Notes: a model not told the origin generated them from the letters alone. A stretch of DNA of 64,000 nt from Paracentrotus lividus (GCA_940671915.1 CALNVZ010003429.1:24980815-25044814); one strand, 5' to 3'; shown: positions 1 through 13,757, numbered from the stretch's first letter. Translations and numbers: made by a program.

Positions 1-778
1 CATAATTTTAAAGACATGGTACTGCGAATAAGAAATGTAACAAACTCGGCAATAAAACGTAATTTATGTACTTTCTGGAAACGAATATTTATCACTGTAT
101 GTTTTCTGCGTCATCATAATACGGAGAAAGCTTTATTAAGAAATAAAGGAAGAAAGAATGAAAAGTACCCGGCTCTGAACGTATTTTATGACATTATGCC
201 ATTACGAGTAAAAGAGGTGACACATTGTGTTTATTAATAGTAATTTCTTGGAGCCATATTCATTTTTATTGATATTTCAATAGAAACACGATATATCTGC
301 ACATAAATATTGTTTCTGAACGATGTGAATGATCAAGTGAAGTTTCATCAATCTTTCCAAATCACTTTTAGACAGTGTCTTCCACATCTCAATGTGATGA
401 CCAGAACAATAACTTCACTTTAACATTAACTTGTTCGTCAAGTGTGCTTCATATTTGTATTTGTGTAACATTTAGTTCTAATCAATGGATACTCATTTAG
501 CACCAATCCTTTTCCGCCTTCTATGCGTGCTTTGGTCAAATTCTCGTTCTGATCGAAGTGAGATATATTTATAGGTACTGCGCAGGTGCATTTCTCCCAG
601 AATCCCTTCAGGGCGGGAAAAACAGGTTGAAGTTAACAGTCCAAGAGGAAGGTGACCTCATTTTAAACGCTATTTACAAAATAGAGCACATACATTGTAA
701 ATTTCAATTTATTTTAAAGTGCTACACCGCCCTATTGTTTTAAATACAGGATCACTCACCATGTCCAATGTCAATATT

Positions 779-805
779 TAGGTTTCCCCGGTCAATTTTA
801 AATCT
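779..805 (+). repeat. Solo end of the GGTTTTCCCGGTCAA MITE family
   Basis: TA followed by GGTTTCCCCGGTCAATTTTA matches the end of the complete copy at 23308. No inverted partner is seen nearby, so this is a truncated remnant. Confidence 0.5.
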
Positions 806-1162
806 ACAATCTACAATCAATTTGACATTTCCAGCAACCAATTTCGTCCCGAATGCATTTTATTGCGACTGAAAATCAGCATTCAAATTCATTTTTAGCG
901 CACGAAATAATAATTTCGGAAATCAATTTGCAAATTGCGCCAACCAATTTGGCATTATGAGCAATCATATTCGTCAAACGCTAGTTTAAGTTGTCGGTTC
1001 ATACCACTTTCCTCTTTCTTAAATTGACTGCACGAATTTTGAATTTGCAAAGAGTTTAAGATAGACGGGAAAATCCTCAAGTATTATTCTACTTACCAGT
1101 TGCCGCACAGAAAAGTGATAAGAGCTACTTCTTTCTCTTTAAAAAAAAATGTTAAATGAATA

Positions 1163-1632
1163 CAGTCTGTGTCAAATAAAATGGTACAGTTGGAAAACAT
1201 TTTTTTTATAGTATGAAAATTAATCACATCCTGTTATTATTTGGTATTTTCATAAAGCAGGAAAATCGGACTTTCTTCTACAATTTTTTTCATCCCATTT
1301 GGTGCAGTATTTTTTTAGATATGACTTATTTTCTGTAATCAAGAAAAATCCATTTTTGTGCACGCCGTCCCATGCCTTTGTGTAGGTTTCGCATAATGGC
1401 CATGAATTCAGTGCTCCAGAACAATAGGAGTGCGTAATTTTGATTTGTTCCTTGTCGCACAAAATTTAGCATAACTTTTGTTTTACGAAAGCAAATTATA
1501 CAGAACAAAGAGCATCAGCAAGGAAAATCTTTTGACTTTGATTTGGTACCACATACACATATTATATGAAACGATTTCACACCTAAATTATTTTCCCCCC
1601 TACTGTACCATTTTTTTTTTTGACACAGACTG
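1163..1632. mobile_element. TA-flanked 470 bp terminal-inverted-repeat element (Tc1/mariner-type, non-autonomous)
   Basis: The left end reads TA then CAGTCTGTGTCAAA and continues to AAAATGGTACAGT. The right end is its inverse, TACCATTTTT...TTTGACACAGACTG then TA. The TA duplication and CAGT start fit Tc1/mariner. Inside are only two short overlapping minus-strand ORFs (1250-1462, 1326-1508) without a recognisable transposase motif, so the copy looks non-autonomous. Confidence 0.85.
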
Positions 1633-1989
1633 TATATTAAAAAATGTATTCATATGACTAAAATTTATGCAATAATACCGTGGGTGCAGTAGAATATCAC
1701 GAAAGCTTTTAACATGTAGGTAGACTAAACCGATAATAAAGATTTTTACAAAATATATATTATGCATGTATGCAATGAGCCCAGGGCTTTGAGTGGATCG
1801 ATCAATAACATCTTCTTAAATTAAGTTAATCGTGATCGATCATGCTGAATGTTTAGAAAGTCAAGGAAGCGGGAAAACGTTGATTGCATCAATTACAACA
1901 ACCGGTTAACATTATAATAAGGGCGTTTTATTCAAAAGAGAAGCGGAGCTGATCAAGAATTTGGAAATAGAGGGGGCGCAAATTTAAAG

Positions 1990-2012
1990 AGGGAGAGAGA
2001 GAGAGAGAGAGA

Positions 2013-2071
<59 letters not shown>

Positions 2072-2072
2072 T
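1990..2072. repeat. Compound (GA)n-(GT)n-(GA)n microsatellite
   Basis: A GA run switches to GT and back to GA. On the minus strand it produces a meaningless Ser-Leu/Thr-His ORF. Confidence 0.95.
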
Positions 2073-3117
2073 AGGGGATTTAAAAAAAATGAATAAATAA
2101 TACAAAAAAACACAACAACAACAACAACAAATAAAAAAAATTAAAGAAATAAAATAAAAAAATAAACTTGAATATGTTCCCCTGACCAGTTCGCGTTCCT
2201 AACTCTTGCGCGTTTGACTCGATGGCTATTTCTAAAAGGGCGTGGTCAATTATCGTCTATGCCACCTCCGTGCTGGCTACAGTTTAGACCTTTTCCCCCT
2301 GAGAGACATAATGACACTAACCTGCATCAGTTTATGCAGTGCCAGCGTCCTTTTAGCTCTAGACCATGGCTATTTTACAAACATATTTTTATTAGCATCG
2401 GACATTGTGATTTGTCGCAATGGTAGGGGTTCGTTTCCTTTAAACTGACCCTAAACGTGACACACCCAGCGTTCCATACTCAATGTCGACACACTTATTT
2501 TGGAGCAATGAGGTGACTTGTTAAATGAAAGAGGAAATACAGGAGCGAGCCCTGAACTTGAGCTCGTGCGCATGATACCCTGAATATAGTGTGTGTTTAG
2601 ATGAATGTTTTCCTGTATTAAGTTTTGTTTTCCCTGTCTAAGTTAAGTCTGTATAGGTAATAAAATTTCGATTATGTACAAACTGTAAGCATGGAAACAT
2701 AGCGAGAAGGAAAAGTAAAACTCGTAGTCTGCATCTGTGCATAGTTACTATGTAAATAAAATATATTTTGTATCATATAAATGTGTTGATCGGATACAAT
2801 ACTTTAGGTCTATTGGAAGCCAAGTGAATATGACTAGTTTCATTTAAAACATAAAGCAAATTGCAATATGATGAATAGGTTTAATGGCCATGTATTTCTT
2901 ATGCATTATTATATTACGTGATGGCTACCTATATAGGAAATGAATTTGGGTGAATCATTTGAATAATATCATAGCGCATAACTCTACGATGACTTGTCTA
3001 AGAACAAATTTAGCGACGCAAATTCTCAAGACTAATCAAAATGTAAGTAGAACGAGATGACTCGACATTGAGTTAATATTTTGCTCCTGCGGCAATTGCA
3101 CCAAACTATATTTCGAC

Positions 3118-3262
3118 TAGGGTATATTCAGGGTTAGGGTTGCAATAGGGTTTTATGTTAGGTTTAGGGTAAGGTGTAGTGTGAAGTCCAGGGTTGAAGT
3201 TAGTCCTTCGATTATTGTTTGTAATTGTTTGCAATCGTCTCCGGAGCAAATACCATGGAATC
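3118..3262 (+). repeat. Dispersed repeat starting with telomere-like GGGTTAGGGTT (copy 1)
   Basis: The order GGGTTAGGGTTGCAATAGGG, TTTTATGTTAGG, TTAAGTCCAGG-like, then TTAGTC..TTGATT recurs at 38569 and, degraded, at 51758. It is a dispersed element rather than a telomere. Confidence 0.6.
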
Positions 3263-6200
3263 AACGAGATTGCCCCTCCCCCCCCCCATTCAGAATTGCC
3301 CGTATCTATATAAGATGTGAAAACACTGCAAGGGCGTATCCATTCCACCCCCACCTCTCTCATCCTCTATGATCCATGCTCATAATCACATTGACGTCAT
3401 GCCATTCAGTATTATCATGATTATAGGCTATGCACTTTTCTACTGACAGAGAATTCATGTGAAAGTTTTCTTATCACCCATAACTTATCCGCCTTACACT
3501 GTAATAACAATTTCTTCTTGTCCTTTTTCTTTATAGATTATTTCTATTGATTTTTTTTATTTATTCTTTAATATTTTTGTTGTAGTGATAATAATTTTTA
3601 AAATACACTAACTTAACTCGTCTTGTTCACACAGTACCTTTCATTCTATCATAAATGGTTTTATGCGAAACTACAGTTAATTAAAAATGAATTAATGATA
3701 AACATGTAAATGGCGCTCAAGCACTACATTGCTTATCAAATATCAAATTGTTTGACTTTGATTGATTTTGTAAAACATGGTACTCTCGAAGGAAAACAGT
3801 AGACTTCTAATGATAGCTATATTGTACAAACAAAACTGACTATAAATAAACGAATACAGATAAACACAATAAATAGGCCTATAAATAGGACATCGATATC
3901 AGTCGCTTATTTTTCATAATCTGTTCTGTCATGTCTGTGGAGGCAACGCACTCATGTTTAAATGTCAAAATTCAGCAAAGAGACTTTAGTAAAAACTTAA
4001 TAATAATAATAATAATATAGGGTGAACGATTACCGCTATTTATCGCACTGATCATAATTGAACTGACTTTAGCGTCGTTCATCTAAACACCCACTCAAAA
4101 AGGAAACTCGGGTCAATTTGTCCGCATGTGCTAATTACATTATAGAATTCCTCCTCTGTGAGGAATTCAATAACGGGTTTAGCAGAGATATAATTCTCCC
4201 TTGCACTTAGAGTAATCCATATAGTCTCGATTCGTTTCTTTCACGTAAAGTAGTTCTTAGACGCCGATTATGTACGGTAATGAGATATTACGATTGGTCT
4301 TTAAATAATACTAATTGTTTCGTATATACATGATATAATTTGGGTATTTAAAGTGAGCTCGATTGTATATTTTTACGTCATGCAATAGAGTTTGACAATA
4401 ACATGATTAATACAGGTCTGGACCAAACGTAATTTTACTCTAAACAGCATGAACCTACAGTATTTTTCAACGTCTTGATAATCTCGCGTTTTGACATGGA
4501 AACGGGGTCAACTTTATCACCATCATTATAATTACTTTATTTCAACGATTTGGGATGATATTCATATTCGTATTCGTATTCATTTATTTCCAGCAGAAAG
4601 AAATACAAAGGTTTAGAACATTATTATGTAAAGACGATAAATATACATATTTTGAATTTCTCCGTTATATCAAAAGAAAATGATCTGCATAAATGGAGTA
4701 TTCAACAGCTAAAAGGCAGTGCTTGTAATGTATGGATCCCTAAATAGCATTATACCGAGGCTGACTTTATATCTGCAAATATGATCAACATTCCTTGGTA
4801 TTGGTGACCAGCTGAACTGACCGTTGACATTGCGATTGGCTCTTGAATTTTAAACGGTTCTAGATGACAGACCATCGCATTTCGAAACATATCGGTCATT
4901 CCAGATTTTAAAAATATATAAAAAAATAAATAAGTGAATAAATAAATAAATGAAAAATAAGCAAAATATATATATGGTTTCGAAATACTAAGAGAATTAT
5001 TGAGGTTACGAGTAAAATTCTTGAAAGATTCTGGGCTGTTAGTTTTTTAATGTCATTTTTTAAAAATGAATTAGATTTCAATGCACCTTTCTACCGAACA
5101 ATTCTTTTTTCTTTTTTTTTTCTTCGCCCCTTTAACTCGATTTTTTTTCTTCTTTTCTCAAACTAATTAGCGTTTTGATAGACACATACTGACAGTTTTG
5201 AAGAGCCGTCATTAAATTGCTCATACCTTGTTGACAAACTGATTGTAGTAATGATAATACTAACAATGATAAAGATGAAAAAATTTTCCACTAAACATCA
5301 CAATTATTTACAAATTTGACGTTGAAATAAATGATGTAGATTAAAAAAAAAAAAAAAAAAAAAAAAAATATCTTTTTTTAAAACTGTCATTTTTCATACT
5401 GTATACAGAGGACCACTTCTCCAGACGTAAGTTCCTCTTTAATATTTTGTTGAGTCTATGAAATAATGCTTGCCGCCTTCGGCGTTTATTCTTAGAACCC
5501 GCATTTATATGCTAAGTATTCCTTCCAAAAATACAAACAAGCAGACACAAATCCAAATCTGTCAACGACTTTGATGGTTTATTACATTTTCACCATCTCA
5601 GGGCCGCAGTGCGAAAGTGGGGCTGACCAAAAAGGGGGGGAGTAATGTTGAACAGGTTGAAACGTTGTTACACTTTTTCTGGAAAGTTTGGGGCGAGCGC
5701 CCTACGGCTACGTGCCCTACATTTTTTCTCCTCTTTTTAGCTGTATGGCATTGTCTATTTCGCTTTGCTTCTCTCTCTCTCTCTCTCTCTTTCTTTCAAT
5801 CTTTTTTCTGTCCCTCTCTCTCCCACTGTCATGACTGTAAGATTTTATATTGTCTGTCTGCAATATATTTGTGTCCTTTCTCTTACCACTTCTATGTGAC
5901 TCTCTCTCTCTCTGTTCTTCTTTATATCCTCTTGACCTTCGGCAATCAATTAAACCCTTCTATCTCTCCAATAGGTTTGCATCTGTGTCTAATCGCTAAG
6001 GGCACAGTTTTTGATGCACGGCATGCCCGAGGGAGGCCTTTTTCAGTCAGTGGTTACATGGGTGTCGCTAAAGCCCGATGGGGTACTCGGTAGTAGCCCC
6101 CCCCCCCCCACTCTCTTTCTTTTCCAAGAATGAGATAATTATTATGTAGGGTTGTTAACATATAATTTTGTTCCCTTTGTTTGCGGCATGTTTTGATGTA

Positions 6201-6673
6201 TCAATCAACAACGTAAGTTACTGAGTGAACGAGATCTGAGATAATGTTTTGCCCTTATCGGGGCTTGGACATAATTTACCTCCCCCCCCCATTCATTCAT
6301 TTTTTGTTTGTTTAAATTTTCTTTTACTTTAATAATGTATCTTATTATTATTTTTTTTTTTATTCATTTTGTTGAGGTGGTCGGGGTGAATGTTCGTGGT
6401 ATACTAATTATCCTAGATTTACTAAATACACTCTTGCTTGGTGGATTCTGTGGCTAACCACAAGCGTCACAGGCGTACATCATGCTGGTAATACATAGCA
6501 TGTAGGTGGACATCGGTGGGTTGTGCCTCAAAATCCTCCACTGCTTGCGTGATAATCATAGAAAGGCAATCGAGACCATAGCTGATGGGTAGGTGGTGGT
6601 GTAATGCGACGTCTTAATTCAAACCAGGTTCACCTACCTCTACTCCGTAACAGTACGACTGCTCTCTTTCCAC

Positions 6674-6675
6674 AG

Positions 6676-6711
<36 letters not shown>

Positions 6712-6925
6712 GAGAAGAGAGAGAGAGGGGAGAGAGGGTGGGAGAGTTAAACGGATTGAGTCTCGACGAAAAAGATACCTGGTCCGAAAGAGTGAGAGAA
6801 AGAGAGAAGAGAGAACTGAGGAAAGACAGAAGACAGAAGAGAGAGAGAGAGAGAGACAGCGAGAGAGAAGAGAAAGAGAGAGAGAGAGAGAGAGGGGGGG
6901 GTAGAAGGGGGAGGGGGGGGGGTGA
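6674..6925. repeat. Purine (GA)n / poly-G tract
   Basis: About 250 bases of interrupted GA dinucleotides end in G runs. It generates overlapping spurious ORFs on both strands rich in Arg-Glu or Ser-Leu. Confidence 0.95.
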
Positions 6926-7600
6926 TGAAACAAGAGTATTGAATCTTGGAAGAAAAAGATACCTGTTTCAAAATAGAAAGAGAGAAAGGCAGGGAGAGGA
7001 ATAAATAAATAAATATTAAATAAATTCTCAGATTTGTACGGCTATTCTTTGGCTAATTTTATAATGTCTAGACATTACTAGGAGTTGCGTTTTCTTCTTC
7101 TGGGAATGAAATTGGATTAGGATTAGGATTATAAGTGGATTTAGATTAAAGGTAAGGTGTCAGGGTCTCAAATTAAAACACCCCTCGTGTATGCACAGTG
7201 CATGCATCCTTTTGCCAGTCAATACAGAATTAATTGTGAGTTTGACATTTCAAACCACTGGTTCATAATCACATCTTGATCAGCGGTCAATGTGCAGGTG
7301 TGGACGTAGACTTATTATAACCCGAAAGCCACTAAAAATAGACACCATGCCAGGAGAGCAGAAGAACAACGGCTTCATTAAATTCATTGGAATGACCTTT
7401 TTGGCGTTTAGAACAAGCTTGGGGGAAATAAGTCGGATAAAACATGGCTGGCCGAATAGTCGGTCGCAAATTCTGCCCGCTACGAATGTATCGACATTTC
7501 AATGTGACGTTAATGGTTTCTGGAGGCTATTTAGGTTTCATAGCTTCTGATCACTCGAACATTGAAAGCTAAGGGGTTCTTTGGGACGGACATCGCTATT

Positions 7601-7682
7601 AGGGCTTTCTATATCTCATGCGGTAGAGCACCTGTCTACTAATCAGACGGCCTTGGGTTTGTATGCCCATGCATGGAATCCC
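7601..7682 (+). repeat. tRNA-like segment (SINE head or tRNA pseudogene)
   Basis: It carries an A-box-like TATCTCATGCGGTAGAGCA, an anticodon-arm-like GTCT(ACTAATC)AGAC hairpin and CCTTGGGTTTGTATGCC in the T-arm position. The B box departs from GGTTCRANYCC, so I read it as a decayed tRNA-derived element, not a working tRNA. Confidence 0.4.
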
Positions 7683-8615
7683 ATTTTCTTTGCACATTTT
7701 TTCATATTTTATATTTCTGGTCAGTTTTACCTTCTGTTCAAAGTTAATAAGCCTGAAATAAAAGTCGACAATGATTTAAAAAAAAAATATATATATATAA
7801 AAAATAAAAAACATCCTACGATAGTCTACATCGGAAAAGATTGGTGGTATGTTGGGAAAACGAACAACCGTCGTCACAAGAAATCTGAGAGGTACTTGCG
7901 TCCGGACGTTGCCGAAAGCTCAGCAGCCCCTTTCCCTTATACCGAGTTTTACCATCACGTCATTGCCAGACAGCCTTGCAGATTAATGGGATTTTGTGTA
8001 CTCTCCTTCCCGCCTATAGGTATCGGTAGATGCTTTTATTCTCGATTAGTTAAACGTAATCTGTATTTAACGTACGATAGCTTAATAGCAAACAATATTA
8101 TATAGTATCTGAAAATAATGGCATTCTAGTCACTCTCGTATGACTACAGAAATCCATCTCCCTATCATGGCTATTAATAGAATAGTGCTTTTATGAAATC
8201 GTAGAAAATCGATTGTATTATGAACAATGAAAGAACCGTTTCTAATCTAGAAATGATTGCAAGGCTAATGAAATATATTAATAATTTTATGCCGTCGTAG
8301 AAAATCGATTGCCCTTTTTTCAATAATAATCAAAAGGTCCTTTTTAAATTTTAGTATCTTTTCAACACTGATGCATAGGGACTGATGTGTAATACCGAAT
8401 TAATTTTATTTTGACATGAAAATGGTTACATACTCGTATTCCAGAAACTACACACATATTATACAACGTGTACCAAAATTTTTGAAATAACTAATATTAT
8501 AATATAAATACAATAAAACCAATAATTCTAAATTTTTATCTTTAAAAAGAGAGATGGGAGGAAAACTTTAATGAACAGAGAAAATACCTGAGGAAAGAGA
8601 GATATGGAAATAGAG

Positions 8616-8621
<6 letters not shown>

Positions 8622-8668
<47 letters not shown>
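8622..8668. repeat. (GA)n microsatellite
   Basis: An uninterrupted GA run of about 47 bases within a longer purine-rich stretch (8545-8700). Confidence 0.95.
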
Positions 8669-8671
<3 letters not shown>

Positions 8672-10318
8672 GGAAATGTAAAGAGAGGGTGAGAGATGTT
8701 GAGATAATCGAGATAGCAGAACAGTAAGCAACGGATGAACATATCCTAATTTGGTTCTTTTTTTCTAACTGGAACAGGGGCGGGGAATAATAGCCCCGCT
8801 TACTTTCACCTGAATCTGTGTACAAGATGCTTGCGATATGTTATTCCCGAAGATGGTCTAATTTGCTCACTCATCTTTCCCAGTACATACCAATTGTAGA
8901 AACAAAGAAATATTACCCGACTGTATTACGTTACATGGAATCCAACCCTTCAAATCTCTCAGCACAATTATTGAGAGAAGATGAGATGATTATATAAATA
9001 AGACAAAACACAACCCTTGGCATGCTTGGGGATTGTTTACGGAAATACCGATATGATTCCTATTTGCTTGCGCACATTTTTGCCATGTTATATCATCAAG
9101 ATGAAAACAAGTTGATGATGAATTGAAAAGTGTTTATTTCTAAAAGAGAGAGAAAGTATTCGTCGTGAGCTTTCTATTTTGAAAATGGGAATTTACTAAA
9201 CACACTTTGAACAAAATTGTGCAATGGATATGATATACGTATCGAAATATGTCATGTAATATAATTTTAGATTTTGTATGATATGCATATTATTAAATGA
9301 TGTTAAAATAATTAAATTAATTTAAATAGAGTTAGTTTAAGATTGAATTAAAAAAAAGGGGATGGATTTGAAGGTTTGAATACAATAAGATCTTTATAAG
9401 ATCTGTTGTTGTGATCGTTTTAAATGCATATAAGTTTGTGTCATTAAAAAAAAAAAATATATATATATATAAGGTTTCATTGTAGGATATACTGTTTTGG
9501 TATTATAGATTAATGTTGGTAATATACCATGTTTACTGTTAATATTTAGTAACATGGCTTTTAAGTGGTCTGCAAGAAATAAACAGATATAAGTATAGAT
9601 GCTGTACATGATATGAGGTTATCTGATGCATTTGTAGGCTATACCATCCGTGATTAGAATGTCATAAACCCTCAACACCTTAGTCACGTTTCATTGTTTA
9701 CATTGTTCATCATTTCTTAAACAAACAAAATAATCCGTTTCGGAATCAATTCTACAAAGTCAGCCACGAACTTTGAACATTTTCTTTACACATTATCTAC
9801 TATATTAGCTTTTGTATGTCCCCATCCTTTTAATGTAATCATGTATTTCGCCGCACCCCTCCCCCTCAATTTGTATGTTTTGTTTATTGTCTCATTTTTC
9901 TTCAGTATTAATCCCTTTCGAAAGTGCACCACTGAAATGAGAATCGGATTGTTTCCATATCTGTCCACCTGCATCAACATAATGCTTTGGTTTCTACTGA
10001 TTCTGAGAGCTATTTTAGCAGGTGTTTTATTACGTTTATCAGCTCTAGAAATATGAATTAGTCCTCTTAAATCGTTATCATTATGCAGTTGTATTATCTA
10101 AGTGACAAGCTATTTAGCAGGATCGATATAAACGCTTTGCTTCGAAGTGTTTACAGACTGCGAAACCGTTGGAATATTGATTTTAAATTTCGAGCAGAAA
10201 ATCTTAAATCAACGTCGTCGTAATTCCTGACAATTTCGTATTTTCGGAACGATTCCCGTTCAAGCAGCACATCTCTTTTATATTATTATTATTATTATTG
10301 TTTTTTTTTTTTAAACTA

Positions 10319-11390
10319 AACCCCTCACAAAAAGTTTCGCAAGTCGACTTTGGGTCATGATAACTTTTCAGGTACGCTTTAGTTATTCCTGATTTTTATA
10401 CCATTGGAAAGATAATTTATTCCCCTTTTAATTCATGTCCTATTTGTAATGATTGTATCATGCTTCAATGCACAGAATATCAGAATATGGAGAAAAGTAA
10501 AAAGTCAAATGTTGTAAAATGCATTTTTATTGATCACATTGAAGTTCCGCAACTTCACTTTAGGTCCTGATAACTTTGGGGATATTTTCTAATTTTTATT
10601 GAATTTTATACCATTGTCAAGTTAATTTAGTCCTCTCTTGATTGATACCTTATTTGTCAGGGTGATGTCATGCCTGTGTCCACAGAACCCCTCAATACCA
10701 CTTGAATACATAACAAAGCGAAAGATAATTTTCAATTTAATTTTCTGTTACACAACACTGAACCTTGATACATTTTAATGTGGGGATTTAATCATTGTCA
10801 TTGTCATTTTTATAGCATTAAAAAGTTCATTTATTCTTCTTTTTATTGATACCCTTTTTGCAATAGTAACATCATATTTGAATACACATAACTCACGAAT
10901 ATAATGCAAAGTAAAAAGTGAAAAGTTGCGAAATGCATTGTTATTGCTCGCAACAGACAATAATACTCACAATAGGCATTCAATTTGCAACATTTAACTT
11001 CTGACTTGTCCTAACATTCAGGTGTTCTGTCCATGCAGGAACAACACTATCGTTACAATTAGGGTGTCATTGAAAAGAGGAATAAATTATCTTGACAATT
11101 GTCTAAAATTCAATAAAAATTAGAAAATACCTCTAAAGTTATCAGAGCCTAAAGTCGAGTTACGGAACTTCGCTTTGATAAATGCATTTTGCAATATTTG
11201 ACTTTTTACTTTTCTCCATATTCGATATTTTGTGCATTGAAGCATGACATAATCATTACAAGTAGGATATTAATAAAAAGGGGAATAAATTATATTTTCA
11301 ATGGTATGAAAATCAGGAATAACTAAAGCGTACCTGAAAAGTTATCATGACCCAAAGTCGACTTGCGAAACTTTTTGTGAGGGGTTTATA
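10319..11390. mobile_element. 1.07 kb foldback element with long modular inverted arms
   Basis: The ends are AACCCCTCACAAAAAGTTTC and its inverse. Inverted similarity extends several hundred bases inward, so nearly the whole element folds back. Each arm is built from roughly 215-230 bp modules containing TGATAACTTT, TTTTTATACCATT, TTATTCC and CATGC landmarks: three direct modules on the left and two inverted on the right. A 10 bp direct repeat, TTTTAAACTA, borders it at 10309-10318 and 11391-11400, a likely target duplication. There is no coding capacity. Foldback elements are known in echinoids. Confidence 0.85.
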
Positions 11391-11400
11391 TTTTAAACTA

Positions 11401-12585
11401 ATTATATCGCATGTTGTTCACGATTTTGTTCATAAATATCTGTGTTGTATTTCATGAATAGATTTGTAATTAGATGATAATACTCTTTGGGGTTTAAGAT
11501 ATTATTACAATAAGTATCAATGTTATTGATAGCACAATCTAGTTAATAGCTTTGCTAACACATATGAGGCTTACAAATTGATTTTGTCAAAGTTCCACAA
11601 TGTTCTCCTCTTTACAATGATAAAGATAATGTTATCAATAAAATAATACCATGCAAGATGTGATATGTTAAATACTGTATGCCGAGACGCAGATGTTCCA
11701 TTATGATTATTCAAAAGTTCCCCTGACAATTGAAGATGAGCACATTACCCATCAACAACATTATGAAAGCTTTTGTTGTTCTTCTATCCTCAAAAGGTGA
11801 AAGCCCTTAAATTACTTTAAAAAAAAATAATGATTGGCAAGTCTGCATTTCCGTGGACCACGGGGAATCCTCATCGGTGTACTTAGGCACGTGTGTCACA
11901 AAAGGGGAAATACAATCAAATGGAAAGCAAAACAAAACACAAGGAAACTTGTATCATCATTCCCCTAAAAAGAAAGAAAAACAAATGAAATATGAATATC
12001 TCTAATACATTTAACAAGCTAAAAAATATTGCATGTAAATGCACATGGATCATTTGCTCCAGCCTTAACATGCTTTATATACAAAATAAACGTGAATAAG
12101 TTAGCCTTTAACTCCGAACCTCTTACAGTGCCTCGCTTATGTTTGGTTTTGTTTTGTTTTGTTGTTTTTTTTTAGATCGAAATTTTCTTCATATATATTA
12201 TGTGAAAAATAAAAGCGCTGTACATTACCTGATCACATTAGTTTTCACGCATGGCGTATACGTTTACGCACATGTTCCTGATCTTTTCGAATCGGATCGA
12301 TTCATTCTCTTACCCCTGCTCATAATATAAGGGGTTTATTGAATCAATTGGTGCAAATTACTTTTTACCGCCTACATGCTTCGTCGAAAACGCTCACATG
12401 ATTTGGGCACGTGTTAAACACAGAGAGAAATAATCAACCATTCACCCTTGCAAGTATTACCGTACACAATCTCATTATTACAAGTTAAAGCGGAAGAGAG
12501 AGAGGGTCTTTTTTGAGACCCAGAGACTGAGGCAACATAGAGAGAGAAACAGAGAGAGAGAGGGAGATGGGGAGACAGACACACA

Positions 12586-12635
<50 letters not shown>

Positions 12636-13270
12636 TACAGAAATACAGAGAGAGAGAGAGGGAGAGGGGGATACAAAAGAAAGAAACAGAGAGAGAGAGA
12701 GAGAGACAGAGAGACAGAGAGACAGAGAGACAGACAAACAGAGAAGGAGACAGAACTACTGTGAAATGAAGGATGATGACGATTATTTATGTTTTGTCCA
12801 ATACCCAAATATCCGAAAACGCAGTAAAGCTGAAAAGTAGTCATGGTCGAAAAGACTTTTGATGATATTTGTTCAGTCGGCTCATGGACGTAAGAGTTCT
12901 TCCATAGTCAGCTGAAGACAGTCAAACCCCAACCATATTTTATTTTGGTACACTGGAAAATTATTTATTTATTCGGATCAACGAACGATGTTGTTAAAGC
13001 TGGTCACCCTTCCGACGTTGTTTTGAATTTTAAACAACTGGAGTTGCAAATTTCATTTGAATCCTGATTTTCAACCTTGGTCGTTTAAACGTTCTTGCTA
13101 ACGTGCATGTTTAGGATTTTTAAAATGTTTTAAACTTCGTTCTTGCAGAGTACAGAATATTATCGTCACAGATTTTCACCCGATTTGTTTTTGTGACGTC
13201 ACAGCTATAAATATAGATTACGTAATAGTTTCACATCTTCGGTAGATGTCAATTTATCTAAAGATGTCAA
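11401..13270. other. Gene-free interval
   Basis: I see no coding exon. The main landmark is the GA/CA microsatellite at 12485-12745; the rest is AT-rich unique-looking sequence. Confidence 0.6.
12485..12745. repeat. Compound GA / CA microsatellite
   Basis: Interrupted (GA)n surrounds a (CA)n block at about 12579-12602. It produces Ser-Leu-rich minus ORFs and Arg-Glu-rich plus ORFs without biological meaning. Confidence 0.95.
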
Positions 13271-13271
13271 A

Positions 13272-13427
13272 TCGGGGGGGGGGGGGGGGGGCGTTTCATC
13301 AAAGGACTTGTCGGACGTTTTATCTGACAAACTGTTATAAGCTACTGAAATGCTTGCATCTGATTGGCTGAGAGCAAATTTGTCGGATAAAAAGTCCGAC
13401 AAGTCCTTTGATGAAATACCCCCTGAT
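13272..13427. mobile_element. Palindromic MITE with CATCAAAGGACTTGTCGGAC ends
   Basis: The left arm TTTCATCAAAGGACTTGTCGG is mirrored by CCGACAAGTCCTTTGATGAA. The outer edges are a G run (18 Gs) and CCCCC. A short unique centre separates the arms. No ORF. Confidence 0.8.
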
Positions 13428-13757
13428 CGATTAAATATTAAAAAGGGTTGATGTCCTATAACCCGTCCATTTGTATAGAGGAGCAGTTATATAGAATATT
13501 ATTAAAACCATGAAAAAAAAGGACGACAAAATGACAAAATCACTTTCGAGAAATTAGCTGCAAACCCATGGGCTTTTTTAGTCTCACCATCTAGGTCGCC
13601 ATGAGAAATAAAATTGAGATCAATTTGAGATCGAGAAAGAGAGAAACGCTTTTTATATGATCATTATGTTATGCGTGGCGTGACGAATTTTCATTTTAAG
13701 ATTTTATGAGAGGACTCGAGTTCTTTTTCTGCGAGCTGATTAAAACAAAAGTATTTC

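Larger units (their letters stand above)
1635..10308. other. Gene-free, AT-rich interval with simple repeats
   Basis: I see no exon with convincing coding content and splice borders. The interval holds the microsatellites at 1990, 6674 and 8622, a dispersed repeat at 3118, a poly-A run at 5343-5368, a tRNA-like stretch at 7601, and a small hairpin at 4146-4169 (GAATTCCTC paired with GAGGAATTC). Part of 5599-5720 resembles the CAGGGGCCGC element at 20444. Confidence 0.6.

Noticed and set aside
6640-7004. Overlapping ORFs on both strands (Ser-Leu-rich and Arg-Glu-rich)
   Set aside because: They are translations of the GA/CT microsatellite; both strands are open only because the dinucleotide has no stop codons.
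7581-8105. 174-codon plus ORF (7581-8105)
   Set aside because: It starts in a tRNA-like segment and crosses an A/AT-rich low-complexity stretch; no family similarity recognised and no conserved motif.
12414-12844. 107- and 119-codon minus ORFs
   Set aside because: Low-complexity product of GA/CA repeats, with no splice context or conserved motif.
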